DNA from: SG8-30 sp964406445
GTDB lineage: Bacteria > Pseudomonadota > Gammaproteobacteria > Steroidobacterales > Steroidobacteraceae
Reading direction: 5' to 3'
Assembly: GCA_964406445.1 (NCBI GenBank)
Contig: CAYORU010000001.1
Span: 62,001-126,000, forward strand
DNA length: 64,000 bases
The notes under the pieces were generated by a model. It searched no databases, was not told the DNA's origin, and saw only the letters and a program-made list of their open reading frames with translations. How positions within the stretch are numbered: position 1 is the stretch's first letter; every line of letters starts with the position of its first letter. A program made the translations under genes and the position numbers. Below are positions 42,673 to 52,944 of this stretch, piece by piece.

Positions 42673-44313
42673 GTGATCCGCATCACCGAGCTGTCGCTGC
42701 CGCTCGACCATCCCGAGGCGGCGCTGCGCCAGGCCGTCGTCCGCCGGCTCGGCGTCGCGGACGGGGACCTGCTGGAGCTGACCGTCTTCAAGCGCAGCTA
42801 CGACGCGCGCCGCAAGGCGGGCCCGATCGCCTTCGTCTACATCGTGGACGCCGAGGTCCGCGACGAGCCGGCGGTCCTCGCGCGACTCGCGCCCGACAGC
42901 CGCGTCCGGCTTGCGCCGGACATGAACTACCGCTTCGTCGCGAAGGCGCCCGCACATGCGCGGGAGCGGCCCATCGTCGTCGGCTTCGGGCCCTGCGGGC
43001 TCTTCGCCGCGCTGGTGCTCGCGCAGATGGGCTTCCGGCCGATCGTGCTGGAGCGCGGCCGCGACGTGCGCCGCCGCACCCAGGACACCTGGGCGCTGTG
43101 GCGCAGGAACACCCTGACGCCGGAATCGAACGTGCAGTTCGGCGAGGGCGGCGCGGGACTGTTCTCGGACGGCAAGCTCTACAGCCAGATCCGCGACCCG
43201 AAGTTCTACGGGCGCAAGGTCATGCAGGAGTTCGTCCGCGCCGGTGCGCCGGCCGAGATCCTCTATGTCAGCAAGCCGCACATCGGCACCTTCCGCCTGA
43301 CCGGGGTGGTCGCCGCCATGCGCAAGGAAATCATCTCGCTCGGCGGCGAGGTGCGCTTCGAGTCCCGCGTCGCCGACCTGCTCGTCGAGGACGGCGGCGT
43401 CGCGGGCGTGGTGCTGGCCGGCGGCGAGGTCCTGCGAAGCCGCCACGTGGTGCTCGCACTCGGCCACAGCTCGCGCGACACCTTCCGCATGCTGCACCGC
43501 CGCGGCGTGTTCATCGAGCCGAAGCCCTTCTCGATCGGCTTTCGCATCGAGCACCCGCAGTCGATGATCGACCGGGCCCGCCTCGGCAGGCACGCCGGCC
43601 ACCCGGCGCTCGGCGCCGCGGACTACAAGCTGGTGCACCACGCGAAGAACGGCCGCGCCGTGTACAGCTTCTGCATGTGCCCGGGCGGCACGGTGGTCGC
43701 GGCCACCTCCGAGCCCGGACGGGTGGTGACGAACGGCATGAGCCAGTATTCGCGCAACGAGCGCAACGCCAATGCGGGCATCGTCGTCGGCATCTCGCCG
43801 GAGCGGGACTTCCCGGGCGGCCCGCTCGCCGGCGTCGAGCTGCAGCAGCGGCTCGAGACGCTCGCCTTCGAGCTGGGCGGACGCGACTACTCTGCGCCCG
43901 GCCAGCAGGTCGGCGACTTCCTGCGCGGCGTGCCCTCCACCGGCTTCGGCGCCGTCGAGCCTTCCTACACGCCCGGCGTGAAGCCGACCGACCTCGCCCC
44001 GCTCCTGCCGGACTACGCGATCGAGGCGATCCGCGAGGCGCTGCCCGCCTTCGGCCGGCAGATCCGCGGCTTCGACCGCGAGGACGCGGTGCTCACCGGC
44101 ATCGAATCGCGGACTTCCTCGCCGATCCGCATCACGCGTGACGAAGCCTCGCTGCAGAGCCTCAACCTGCGCGGCCTGTATCCGGCTGGCGAAGGCGCCG
44201 GCTACGCGGGCGGCATCCTCTCCGCGGGCGTGGACGGCATCCGGGTCGCCGAGGCCGTGGCGCTCGCGATGCTCGACGAGGCTGCACCGGCCGCCACGGC
44301 GGTCGGCGCATGA
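42673..44313 (+). CDS. FAD-dependent dehydrogenase of the COG2509 type
   Basis: A 546-residue flavoprotein. An N-terminal domain (VIRITELSLPLDHPEAALRQ to VFKRSYDARRKAGPIAFVYI) precedes the FAD-binding segment VGFGPCGLFAALVLAQMGFR, then QFGEGGAGLFSDGKLYSQI. The C-terminal GLYPAGEGAGYAGGILSAGV is the second FAD contact. This is the pattern of uncharacterised 'NAD(FAD)-utilising dehydrogenases' widespread in bacteria. The start is GTG at 42673. Its stop overlaps the rRNA/tRNA methyltransferase ATG by 4 nt. Confidence 0.85.
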   Translation: MIRITELSLPLDHPEAALRQAVVRRLGVADGDLLELTVFKRSYDARRKAGPIAFVYIVDAEVRDEPAVLARLAPDSRVRLAPDMNYRFVAKAPAHARERPIVVGFGPCGLFAALVLAQMGFRPIVLERGRDVRRRTQDTWALWRRNTLTPESNVQFGEGGAGLFSDGKLYSQIRDPKFYGRKVMQEFVRAGAPAEILYVSKPHIGTFRLTGVVAAMRKEIISLGGEVRFESRVADLLVEDGGVAGVVLAGGEVLRSRHVVLALGHSSRDTFRMLHRRGVFIEPKPFSIGFRIEHPQSMIDRARLGRHAGHPALGAADYKLVHHAKNGRAVYSFCMCPGGTVVAATSEPGRVVTNGMSQYSRNERNANAGIVVGISPERDFPGGPLAGVELQQRLETLAFELGGRDYSAPGQQVGDFLRGVPSTGFGAVEPSYTPGVKPTDLAPLLPDYAIEAIREALPAFGRQIRGFDREDAVLTGIESRTSSPIRITRDEASLQSLNLRGLYPAGEGAGYAGGILSAGVDGIRVAEAVALAMLDEAAPAATAVGA

Positions 44314-45029
44314 AGCTCGACGACGTCCGCCGGCTGCACGAGAAAAAGCACCGCGACGCGCTCGGGCATTTCCTGGCCGAGGGCGAGCACCTGGCGATCG
44401 AGCTGCAGAAGGCCGCGGCCCGCGTGCCGGCCTTGCGGACGGCGCGCCTGTACGTGACCGAGGCGCACGCTAACTGGCCGGGTCCGTTCGAGCGGCAGGT
44501 GGTCAGCGAGCGGCAGATGGCTCGGATCTCCGCCACGCCGAGCCCGCAGGGCATCCTCGCCGTGGTGCCGATACTGCCGGCCCCGCCGCCTGGCGATGGC
44601 GAGCGCGCGATCTACCTGCACGAGATCCAGGACCCGGGCAACCTCGGCACGATCCTGAGAAGCCTCGCGTGGTTCGGCGGCTTCCGCTGCCTGCTCGGCC
44701 CGGGCAGCGTGGACCCGCACAACCCCAAGGCCGTGCGCGCCAGCATGGGCGCGATCTTCCACGTGCCGGTCGAGAACGACGTCGCCCTCGCGGCGCTACC
44801 TGCCCGCTTCGCGCGCATCGCCTGCATGGCGATGGCGGGCGAGCGGCTGCCCGCGAGCGGCTTCGTCGCGCACGACTGCTACCTGTTCGGCAACGAGGCC
44901 CGCGGACTTCCCCAAGACGCGCTGGCAGGCATCGGTGCGCATCCGTTCACCGTGCCCGGCAGCGGCGTCATCGAGTCACTCAACCTGGCTTCGGTGGTGA
45001 ACATCTGTCTGTACGAGCTGAACCGCTGA
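44310..45029 (+). CDS. TrmH/SpoU-family RNA 2'-O-methyltransferase
   Basis: A 239-residue SPOUT enzyme. A short N-terminal substrate-binding part (KLDDVRRLHEKKHRDALGHF) precedes the knotted SAM domain: motif 1 LHEIQDPGNLGTILRSLAWF, motif 2 LFGNEARGLP, motif 3 VPGSGVIESLNLASVVNICL. It methylates a ribose 2'-OH in tRNA or rRNA; which nucleotide is not clear. It is coupled to the flavoprotein gene by a 4-nt overlap and overlaps the convergent GNAT gene's end by 50 bp. Confidence 0.92.
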   Translation: MKLDDVRRLHEKKHRDALGHFLAEGEHLAIELQKAAARVPALRTARLYVTEAHANWPGPFERQVVSERQMARISATPSPQGILAVVPILPAPPPGDGERAIYLHEIQDPGNLGTILRSLAWFGGFRCLLGPGSVDPHNPKAVRASMGAIFHVPVENDVALAALPARFARIACMAMAGERLPASGFVAHDCYLFGNEARGLPQDALAGIGAHPFTVPGSGVIESLNLASVVNICLYELNR

Positions 45030-45564
45030 GCCGCCAGCGCGCGGCGTCGATCCGGTAGTACACGTAATCTCCGCGACTGCCGGCCTGTTCGCGCTGGCCC
45101 TCGAAGGCCAGCTCGGCACCGAGCTTCTCCATCGCGCGCCGCGAGCGCAGGTTGCCGGCGCCGACGTGGAACCAGGCCGTGTCGACCCAGCGGAAGGCGT
45201 GATCGAGCATCAGGCGCTTCATCTCGCGGTTCGCGGCGCCGCCCCAGTGGCTGCGGGCGAGGAAGGTGTAGCCGATCGCGACCGAGCGCGCGCCGGCATC
45301 CAGCTCGTAGTAGCGCGAGGAGCCGATCACCTCGCGGCTGCTTCGCGTCTCGACGACCAGCGCGCCGCGCGAGGCGAGCGCGGTCGCGAAGAAGCCCTCG
45401 AATACGCCACGCTGGTGGCGCGTCGGCTCGGGGTGCTGTTCCCAGACGAGCGGGTCGCGGGCCACCGCGTACAGCGCCTCGAAGTCGGAAGCCTCGAGGG
45501 GGCGCAGCGCGAGCGTCTCGCCGGAAAGCGTCGGCTGCAGGTCGAAGTCGTTCACGCGGCTCAC
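44980..45564 (-). CDS. GNAT-family N-acetyltransferase (RimJ/RimL-like)
   Basis: A 194-residue acetyltransferase. TLALRPLEASDFEALYAVA is the RimJ/RimL N-terminal block. IGSSRYYELDAGARSVAIGY, FLARSHWGGAANREMKRLML and VGAGNLRSRRAMEKLGAELA are the GNAT core with the acetyl-CoA pyrophosphate-binding segment. The start is GTG at 45564. Substrate unknown. Confidence 0.9.
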   Translation of the reverse strand: MSRVNDFDLQPTLSGETLALRPLEASDFEALYAVARDPLVWEQHPEPTRHQRGVFEGFFATALASRGALVVETRSSREVIGSSRYYELDAGARSVAIGYTFLARSHWGGAANREMKRLMLDHAFRWVDTAWFHVGAGNLRSRRAMEKLGAELAFEGQREQAGSRGDYVYYRIDAARWRLSGSARTDRCSPPKPG

Positions 45565-45589
45565 GCGCGCCTGCGCCCTCCCGCGCCGC

Positions 45590-46600
45590 TCAGGCCAACA
45601 GCGTGACCTTGCCGGCGTGGCTCGCGCCGGCGAGGTGCTCGTAGGCCTGCCGCGCCTCGTCGAAGCCGAAGCGCCGGTCGATGTGCGGCCGGATGCCCGA
45701 GGCCTCGAGGGCGCGGTTCATCTCCTCGAACATGGCGCGCGAGCCGACGTAGATGCCGCTGACCCGCAGCTGGCTCCTGAAGATGGACGCGACGCTGAAC
45801 GGCCCGGTGACGCCGCTCAGGATGCCGATCAGGCAGACCCGCCCGCCGTAGCGCAGCGCCGCGACGGACTGCTCGAGCGTGCCGGCGCCGCCGACCTCGA
45901 GCACCACGTCGGCGCCGCGCCCGCCGGTGAACTCGCGCACCGCCGCCGCCCAGTCCGTTGTCTCGCGGTAGTTCACGCAGGCGTCCGCGCCCATCGACCG
46001 GGCGAGCTCGAGCTTGGCGTCGCTGCTCGAGGTGATCACCACGCGCGCGCCGTGCAGCTTCGCGAACTGCAGGCCGAAAAGCGACACCCCGCCGGTGCCA
46101 AGCAGCACGACCGTGTCGCCGGCCTTCACCCGCGCCTCGCGCACCAGCGCGTTCCACGCGGTGACCGCCGCGCAGGGCAGGCAGGCGGCCTCCTCGTCGG
46201 TCAGGTGGGCCGGCACGCCCACCAGGCCGTGCTGGGGCAGCACCACGTACTCGGCGAGCACGCCAGGGATGCCGCCCCCGAGGGCGGAGCCGGCGGCCTC
46301 GGCCGTGAGCTCGCCGTCGAGCCAGTCCTGCAGGAAGATCCCGGCGACCCGGTCGCCCGCGCGGACGCGGGTCACGCCCTCGCCGACTGCCTCGACCACC
46401 CCCACGCCGTCGGACAGCGGCACCAGAGGCACGTCGCTGCCGGCGCCGTACACCCCCTGCGCGACCACGAGTTCGCGGTAGTTGAGCGACCAGGCCCGCA
46501 TCCGCAGCAGCACCTCGCCAGGGCCGGGCCGCGGCGTCTGCCGCTCGACCAGCGTGAGGCTCGCGGGCCCCTTGCGTCCGTGAAGCTCCCAGACCTTCAT
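45590..46600 (-). CDS. MDR-family zinc-type alcohol dehydrogenase-like protein (probable quinone/enoyl reductase)
   Basis: A 336-residue medium-chain reductase. The N-terminal GroES-like fold is SLNYRELVVAQGVYG then LVPLSDGVGVVEAVGEGVTR. The Rossmann segment is VVLLGTGGVSLFGLQFAKLH. The usual zinc-binding Cys and His-Glu pairs are absent (YREL and SDGVG stand in their place), so it is likely a zinc-free NADPH oxidoreductase. The ATG at 46600 follows GGGAGG. It stands alone on its strand. Confidence 0.88.
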   Translation of the reverse strand: MKVWELHGRKGPASLTLVERQTPRPGPGEVLLRMRAWSLNYRELVVAQGVYGAGSDVPLVPLSDGVGVVEAVGEGVTRVRAGDRVAGIFLQDWLDGELTAEAAGSALGGGIPGVLAEYVVLPQHGLVGVPAHLTDEEAACLPCAAVTAWNALVREARVKAGDTVVLLGTGGVSLFGLQFAKLHGARVVITSSSDAKLELARSMGADACVNYRETTDWAAAVREFTGGRGADVVLEVGGAGTLEQSVAALRYGGRVCLIGILSGVTGPFSVASIFRSQLRVSGIYVGSRAMFEEMNRALEASGIRPHIDRRFGFDEARQAYEHLAGASHAGKVTLLA

Positions 46601-46859
46601 GAAACCTCCCCCGCGCGCGGCGCGATGGCCCGACAGCATGGTGGAGCGCCGCGGCGCTGTCGACACTGTGCGCGAATTCCGGGCAGGGCCCGGCCGGGGC
46701 CGCTATACTGCGCCCCATCAAAAGAGGGTCGCGCGGTCAGCGCCCCCTTTGGCTCGAAGCCCCAGCCCCTGCGGCGCGCTCGATTCCAGCAACCTCCCCT
46801 CGCTTCTGACCGCCCCGGGGCACGCCCCGTGCAGCGAGTCACTTCCAGGAACTACATCG

Positions 46860-48215
<1,356 letters not shown>

Positions 48216-50114
48216 TCAGCCGAGGCCTTCGCGCCAGGCCTGGAACATCAGCACGCCCCACAGGTGGGTGTGCCACTTGCGCCGGCCGGCGAGGTACTCA
48301 CGCCAGAGCGCGCGGATCGGCGCAGGGTCGAAATGCCCTTCCTGCGTGAGGCGTCGCTCGTCGAGCTGCGCCTCCGCCCAGTCGCGCAGCGGGCCGCGCA
48401 GCCAGTCGCCGACCGGCGCGCCGAACCCTGACTTCGGGCGGCGCACCAGCGCCGGCGGCAGGTAGCGCTCGAGCAGGCGCTTCGGCAGCCACTTGAGCTC
48501 CCCGTCGCGCCACTTCATGCCGAGCGGCAGGGACCACGCGAACTCCGCGACCCGCCAGTCGAGCAGCGGCGCGCGCGCCTCGAGCGCGACCGCCATGCTC
48601 GCGCGGTCCACCTTGGTCAGGATGTCCTCGGGCAGGTAGCAGGCGGCGTCGAGCGCCATCAGCGCGTCGCCGGCGGTGCCGACGCCAGGCATGGCCGACG
48701 CGTCGTCGTAGGCGGTGGCAAGGCGTTCGGCACCGCGCACCACGACCTCCGGCTGGCGCCAGCGGCTGACCCGCAGCCGCGCCACGGCCTGCAGGTCGAT
48801 CGCGGCGAGCTCCGCCCGCAGCGCCGCGACGCCGCCGAGGCGCGCCCGCTCGCCCGGGTCGCCGGCGAGGCGCGCCAGCAGCCGCCGCGGCAGCCGCGCC
48901 AGCAGCGCGTCGGCGCGAAGCGCCCGCGCGTAGCGCGTGTAGCCGAAGAACAGCTCGTCGCCACCATCGCCGGACAGCGCCACCGTGACGTGCCGGCGCG
49001 CGAGGCGGCAGAGCAGCGCGGTCGGCAGCTGCGAGGAGTCGGCGAACGGCTCGTCGAACAGCCGCGGCAGGTCGGGAACGAGCTCGAGCGCCGCCTTGCC
49101 GTCCACGTGGAGCTCGGTGTGGTCGGTGCCGAGGTGGCGGGCCACCTCGGCGGCCTGCGCGCTCTCGTCGTGCCCGGCGGCGTCGAAGCCGATCGAGAAG
49201 CTGCGCACCGGCCGCGACGACTGCGCCTGCATCAGCGCGGTCACCAGCGACGAGTCGGTGCCGCCCGACAGGAAGGCGCCGAGCGGCACGTCGGCTTCCA
49301 TGCGCAGCAGCGTCGCGTCCCGCAGCAGCGCGTCGAGCTCCGCCAGCGCCTCGTCGTCGCCGCCGCGGAAGCCGGCGCGGATCGCCGCGCGCTGCCGCTC
49401 GAGCGCGCTCCACCACCGCACCGGCTCGGCGAGCACGACGCCGCCGGACATCGAGGACGCATCGAGCTTGAGCCAGGACCCCGGCGGCAGCTTGGCGACG
49501 CCGCGCAGGATGCACGCGGGCGCCGGGATGTAGCCGAGCCGCAGCAGCAGCGCGAGCGCGTCCGGGTCGACCTCGGCGCGCAGCGCCGGGTGCGCCCGCA
49601 GCGCCGCGAGCTCGCTGCCGAACACGAAGCTGCCGTCGGCCGTGGTGCCGTAGTAGAGCGGTTTCTTGCCGAGCCGGTCGCGGGCGAGCCAGAGCGTCCG
49701 CGCCTCCCGGTCCCAGGCCGCGAGCGCCAGCATGCCGTTGCCGCGCTCGAGCGCCGCCGGCACACCCCACCGGGCGATCGCCGCGAGCAGCACCTCGGTG
49801 TCCGAGCGGCCGCGGAACGTGTGGCCGAGCGCGGCGAGGTCCGCCCGCATCGCGGCGTGGTTGTAGATCTCGCCGTTGAAGGCGATCACCCAGCGCCCGT
49901 CCGCCGAGATCATCGGCTGGTGGCCCTCGGGGCTGAGGTCGAGGATCGACAGCCGCCGGTGCGAGAGGACGACGCCTGCCCCGGCATCGGCCCAGGAGCC
50001 CGAATCGTCGGGGCCGCGGTGCGCGATCGCCTCGCCCATGCGCCGGCCCAGGCCGAGCAGGGCGTCGGCGGGCGCGCGCGCCCCCGGATGCCAGCTGCCG
50101 GCGATGCCGCACAT
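48216..50114 (-). CDS. asnB: Glutamine-hydrolysing asparagine synthetase (AsnB type)
   Basis: A 632-residue enzyme with N-terminal class II glutamine amidotransferase (MCGIAGSWHPG, nucleophile Cys2; IAFNGEIYNHAAMR) and C-terminal ATP-pyrophosphatase synthetase domain (PLGAFLSGGTDSSLVTALMQ; VALSGDGGDELFFGYTRYAR). It makes asparagine, or amidates a related acid, from glutamine and ATP. Long AsnB paralogues of this type often lie in surface-polysaccharide clusters. The divergent neighbour looks like a CDP-glycerol-type transferase, which supports that setting without proving it. Confidence 0.94.
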   Translation of the reverse strand: MCGIAGSWHPGARAPADALLGLGRRMGEAIAHRGPDDSGSWADAGAGVVLSHRRLSILDLSPEGHQPMISADGRWVIAFNGEIYNHAAMRADLAALGHTFRGRSDTEVLLAAIARWGVPAALERGNGMLALAAWDREARTLWLARDRLGKKPLYYGTTADGSFVFGSELAALRAHPALRAEVDPDALALLLRLGYIPAPACILRGVAKLPPGSWLKLDASSMSGGVVLAEPVRWWSALERQRAAIRAGFRGGDDEALAELDALLRDATLLRMEADVPLGAFLSGGTDSSLVTALMQAQSSRPVRSFSIGFDAAGHDESAQAAEVARHLGTDHTELHVDGKAALELVPDLPRLFDEPFADSSQLPTALLCRLARRHVTVALSGDGGDELFFGYTRYARALRADALLARLPRRLLARLAGDPGERARLGGVAALRAELAAIDLQAVARLRVSRWRQPEVVVRGAERLATAYDDASAMPGVGTAGDALMALDAACYLPEDILTKVDRASMAVALEARAPLLDWRVAEFAWSLPLGMKWRDGELKWLPKRLLERYLPPALVRRPKSGFGAPVGDWLRGPLRDWAEAQLDERRLTQEGHFDPAPIRALWREYLAGRRKWHTHLWGVLMFQAWREGLG

Positions 50115-50208
50115 GGCCCGGCGTCAGCGCCGCGGCGCGGCGTGACCGCGCGGCGGCGCCTGGCGGCGGCGCGCGCGATAATGCCGGCCTGCGGGCGGGG
50201 AGGCGTCG

Positions 50209-51264
50209 ATGTCCGGGTACCTGCTGTTTGCGACCGAGCGCTATGCGCTGCCCATTCTGCAGCCCCTCGCCGAGGCGCTACAAGCCGCGGGCCGCGACGT
50301 CGCCGCGCTGCTGATCCGCGGCGCGGCCGGCGCGCGCCTCGCCGGCCCGGTCAGGCACGTCGACGCGCGCGGCGCCGTCGCCTTCAGGCCCCGCGCCGTG
50401 CTGAGCGCGGCGAACGACGTGCCTGCCTTCGCCGGCGGCGCGAAGGTCCAGCTGTTCCACGGATTCAACGTCGAGAAGCGCAGCGACGCGCGCGGCCACT
50501 TCCGGGTTCGCGGCCTGTTCGACCTCTACTGCACGCAAGGTCCCGCGACCACGGGGCCATTTCGCGAGCTGGCGGCGAAGCACGGGCATTTCGCGGTCGT
50601 CGAGACCGGCTGGCCGAAGCTCGACCCGCTGTTCCGCCCGGCCGATCCCGGCGCCGACGCGCTGCGGAGGCCCGCGGGCGCACGGCCCATCGTGCTGTTC
50701 GCCTCGACCTTCACCGAGCGCCTCAGCGCCGCGCCCCGGTTGTTCGAGGCGATCGCGGCCGAGGTCGCGCGCGGCGACCGCTACTGGCTGCTGACCCTGC
50801 ACCCCAAGTGCCCGGCCGACCTGTTCGCCCGCTACCGCGGACTCGCCGGGCCGAACGCGGCTTTCGTCGAGACCGAGCAGCTGGTCCCGGCCCAGCGCGC
50901 GGCCGGGGTGCTGGTCGCCGACACGACCTCGGTGGTCTCCGAGTTCGTGGTGCAGCGCAAGCCGGTGGTGACTTTCAGGAACCGCGCGCCCAAGCCGCAC
51001 ATGCTGGATTTCGACGACCCGGCGCGGCTGCCGGAGATGCTGGAGCGGGCCTTCGCGCCGACGCCCGCGCTGCAGGCCTCGATCGCCGCCTATGCCGACG
51101 CGATCCACCCGAGCCGGGACGGCCACGCGAGCGAGCGGGTCATTGCCGCAACCGAGTCGCTGATCTCCGGAGAGCTGGGACGCCTGGCGCGCAAGCCGGT
51201 TTCGCGGCTGTGGCGCGGTCTCGCGCTGCGGCGCGAACTCGGCTACTGGGGGCGGGGCGGATAG
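50209..51264 (+). CDS. CDP-glycerol glycerophosphotransferase-like protein
   Basis: A 351-residue cytosolic protein with the two-Rossmann layout of GT-B-like transferases. Blocks are VQLFHGFNVEKRSDARGHFR, DLYCTQGPATTGPFRELAAK, VVETGWPKLDPLF, PIVLFASTFTERLSAA, YWLLTLHPKCPADLFARYRG and LVADTTSVVSEFVVQRKPVV. The order resembles TagB/TagF and related polyol-phosphate polymerases. GGGGAGG precedes the ATG. It diverges from asparagine synthetase across about 94 bp. Acceptor and donor are unknown; a surface-polymer role is the best guess. Confidence 0.7.
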   Translation: MSGYLLFATERYALPILQPLAEALQAAGRDVAALLIRGAAGARLAGPVRHVDARGAVAFRPRAVLSAANDVPAFAGGAKVQLFHGFNVEKRSDARGHFRVRGLFDLYCTQGPATTGPFRELAAKHGHFAVVETGWPKLDPLFRPADPGADALRRPAGARPIVLFASTFTERLSAAPRLFEAIAAEVARGDRYWLLTLHPKCPADLFARYRGLAGPNAAFVETEQLVPAQRAAGVLVADTTSVVSEFVVQRKPVVTFRNRAPKPHMLDFDDPARLPEMLERAFAPTPALQASIAAYADAIHPSRDGHASERVIAATESLISGELGRLARKPVSRLWRGLALRRELGYWGRGG

Positions 51265-51435
51265 GCCGTGCAGGCTTGCAAGGCCCTTCCCGGGGTGTAT
51301 CGTTACATCCCGCGCGACAAGATGCGGGTCCGGCCTGCCAGGGCCGGGCATACCGACCAGATCCTTATGGTACTGCGCCACGAGACAAGGTAGACGCCGG
51401 GCGTGCAGCCCGGTTCGCGGGCCGCCGGAGGAGCC

Positions 51436-52923
51436 ATGAACCGACGCGACTTCTTCCGCTCGTCGCTGGCGGCCGCTGTGGTCGCGGCGCTCCCGTACCG
51501 CGGCGCGCTGGCTGCCGCTCAGCCGGTCGCGACCGACATCGAAGCGGTCACCGGCACGGGCAGCCGGGTCACGCTCGCCCGCGCGGACCTGCTGGCGCTC
51601 AAGGACAGCCTGCGCGGCGCGCTGATCCTGCCAGGAGAGACGGGCTATGAATCGGCCCGGCGCGTGCTCAACCGGTCGATCGACCGCCGCCCGGCGCTCG
51701 TGGTCCAGCCGACCGGCGTGGCCGACATCCGCAACGCGGTGAGCTTCGCTCGCGACCACCAGCTGCTGCTGGCCGTCAAGTGCGGCGGCCACAGCTACTC
51801 CGGCAAGTCCACCTGCGACGGGGGGCTGCAGATCGACCTGTCGCGCTTCAGGGCCGTACGCGTCGACCCGCTCGCGCGCGTCGCCTACGTCGCCGGCGGC
51901 AGCCTGCTGGGCGAACTCGACCACGAGGCCATGGCCTTCGGCCTCGTGACGACGGCGGGTACGGTCTCGCACACCGGCGTGGGCGGCCTCACGCTCGGCG
52001 CCGGCTTCGGCCGGCTCGCCCGGCGCTTCGGACTGGCGCTCGACAACCTGCGTGGCCTCGATGTCGTCACCGCGGACGGCCGGTTGCTGCACGCAAGCGG
52101 CGAGGAGAACCCGGACCTCTTCTGGGGACTGCGTGGCGGCGGCGGCAACTTCGGCGTGGTCACGTCGTTCGAGTTCAACCTGCACCCGATGCAGCGACGG
52201 GTCGTCGGCGGCGACCTGGTCTTCCCGATCGCCCGGGCGCGCGAGCTGCTCGGCTTCTACGCGGACTACAGCCTGGGGGCTCCGGACGAGCTCTACGCCG
52301 ACGCAGTGATGATGGCGCCGCGCGCCGGCAAGGACGGCATGTTCATCATCCACGTCTGCTGGTCCGGTGCGGCCGGCGAGGCGGAGCGGGCGCTCGCTCC
52401 GCTGCGCAAGCTCGGCACTCCGCTTGCCGACACCGTCAAGGCCGTGGACTACGTGGCCCTGCAGCGCAGCTGGGACCAGACCGACCCCCGCAACGACGGT
52501 GAGTACCTGAAGTCCGGGTTCATCAACGATTTCCCGGCAGCGCTGGTGGAGCAGCTCGTCGCGGGATTCGATGCCCATCCTGAGCGCGACACCACCGTCT
52601 TCTTCCAGCACTCCGGCGGCGCCATCGGCCGCATTCCCGTCGACGCCACGGCCTTCCCGCATCGGCGCTCGCGACTGAACGTGCTCGCGAGCGTCGGCTG
52701 GCCGATGACGGGCGACGCGACGCCGCATGTCCGCTACGTCAAGGACTACTGGGCGAAGCTCGAGCCGTTCACGGACGGCTACTACACCAACGAGGTCGCG
52801 GACGAGGGCCAGCGCATCGTCGATGCGAACTACCAGGGCAACCTGCCCAGGCTGCGGCAGATCAAGGCGAAGTACGACCCCGCCAACCTGTTCCAGCTCA
52901 ATGCCAATATCGTGCCGGCCTGA
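51436..52923 (+). CDS. Tat-exported FAD-linked oxidase (berberine-bridge-enzyme-like)
   Basis: A 495-residue oxidoreductase. A Tat signal MNRRDFFRSSLAAAVVAALP is followed by the PP-loop FAD-binding domain (VKCGGHSYSGKSTCDGGLQI, whose His is the usual covalent FAD attachment site; GTVSHTGVGGLTLGAGFG). The C-terminal BBE domain ends YDPANLFQLNANI. The second Cys of bicovalent family members is absent here (VSHTGVGG), so the FAD is probably held by one bond. GGAGGAGCC precedes the ATG at 51436. It likely oxidises an alcohol, sugar or aromatic side chain in the periplasm. Confidence 0.88.
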   Translation: MNRRDFFRSSLAAAVVAALPYRGALAAAQPVATDIEAVTGTGSRVTLARADLLALKDSLRGALILPGETGYESARRVLNRSIDRRPALVVQPTGVADIRNAVSFARDHQLLLAVKCGGHSYSGKSTCDGGLQIDLSRFRAVRVDPLARVAYVAGGSLLGELDHEAMAFGLVTTAGTVSHTGVGGLTLGAGFGRLARRFGLALDNLRGLDVVTADGRLLHASGEENPDLFWGLRGGGGNFGVVTSFEFNLHPMQRRVVGGDLVFPIARARELLGFYADYSLGAPDELYADAVMMAPRAGKDGMFIIHVCWSGAAGEAERALAPLRKLGTPLADTVKAVDYVALQRSWDQTDPRNDGEYLKSGFINDFPAALVEQLVAGFDAHPERDTTVFFQHSGGAIGRIPVDATAFPHRRSRLNVLASVGWPMTGDATPHVRYVKDYWAKLEPFTDGYYTNEVADEGQRIVDANYQGNLPRLRQIKAKYDPANLFQLNANIVPA

Positions 52924-52944
52924 ACGGCGAAAGCGACGACCGGG

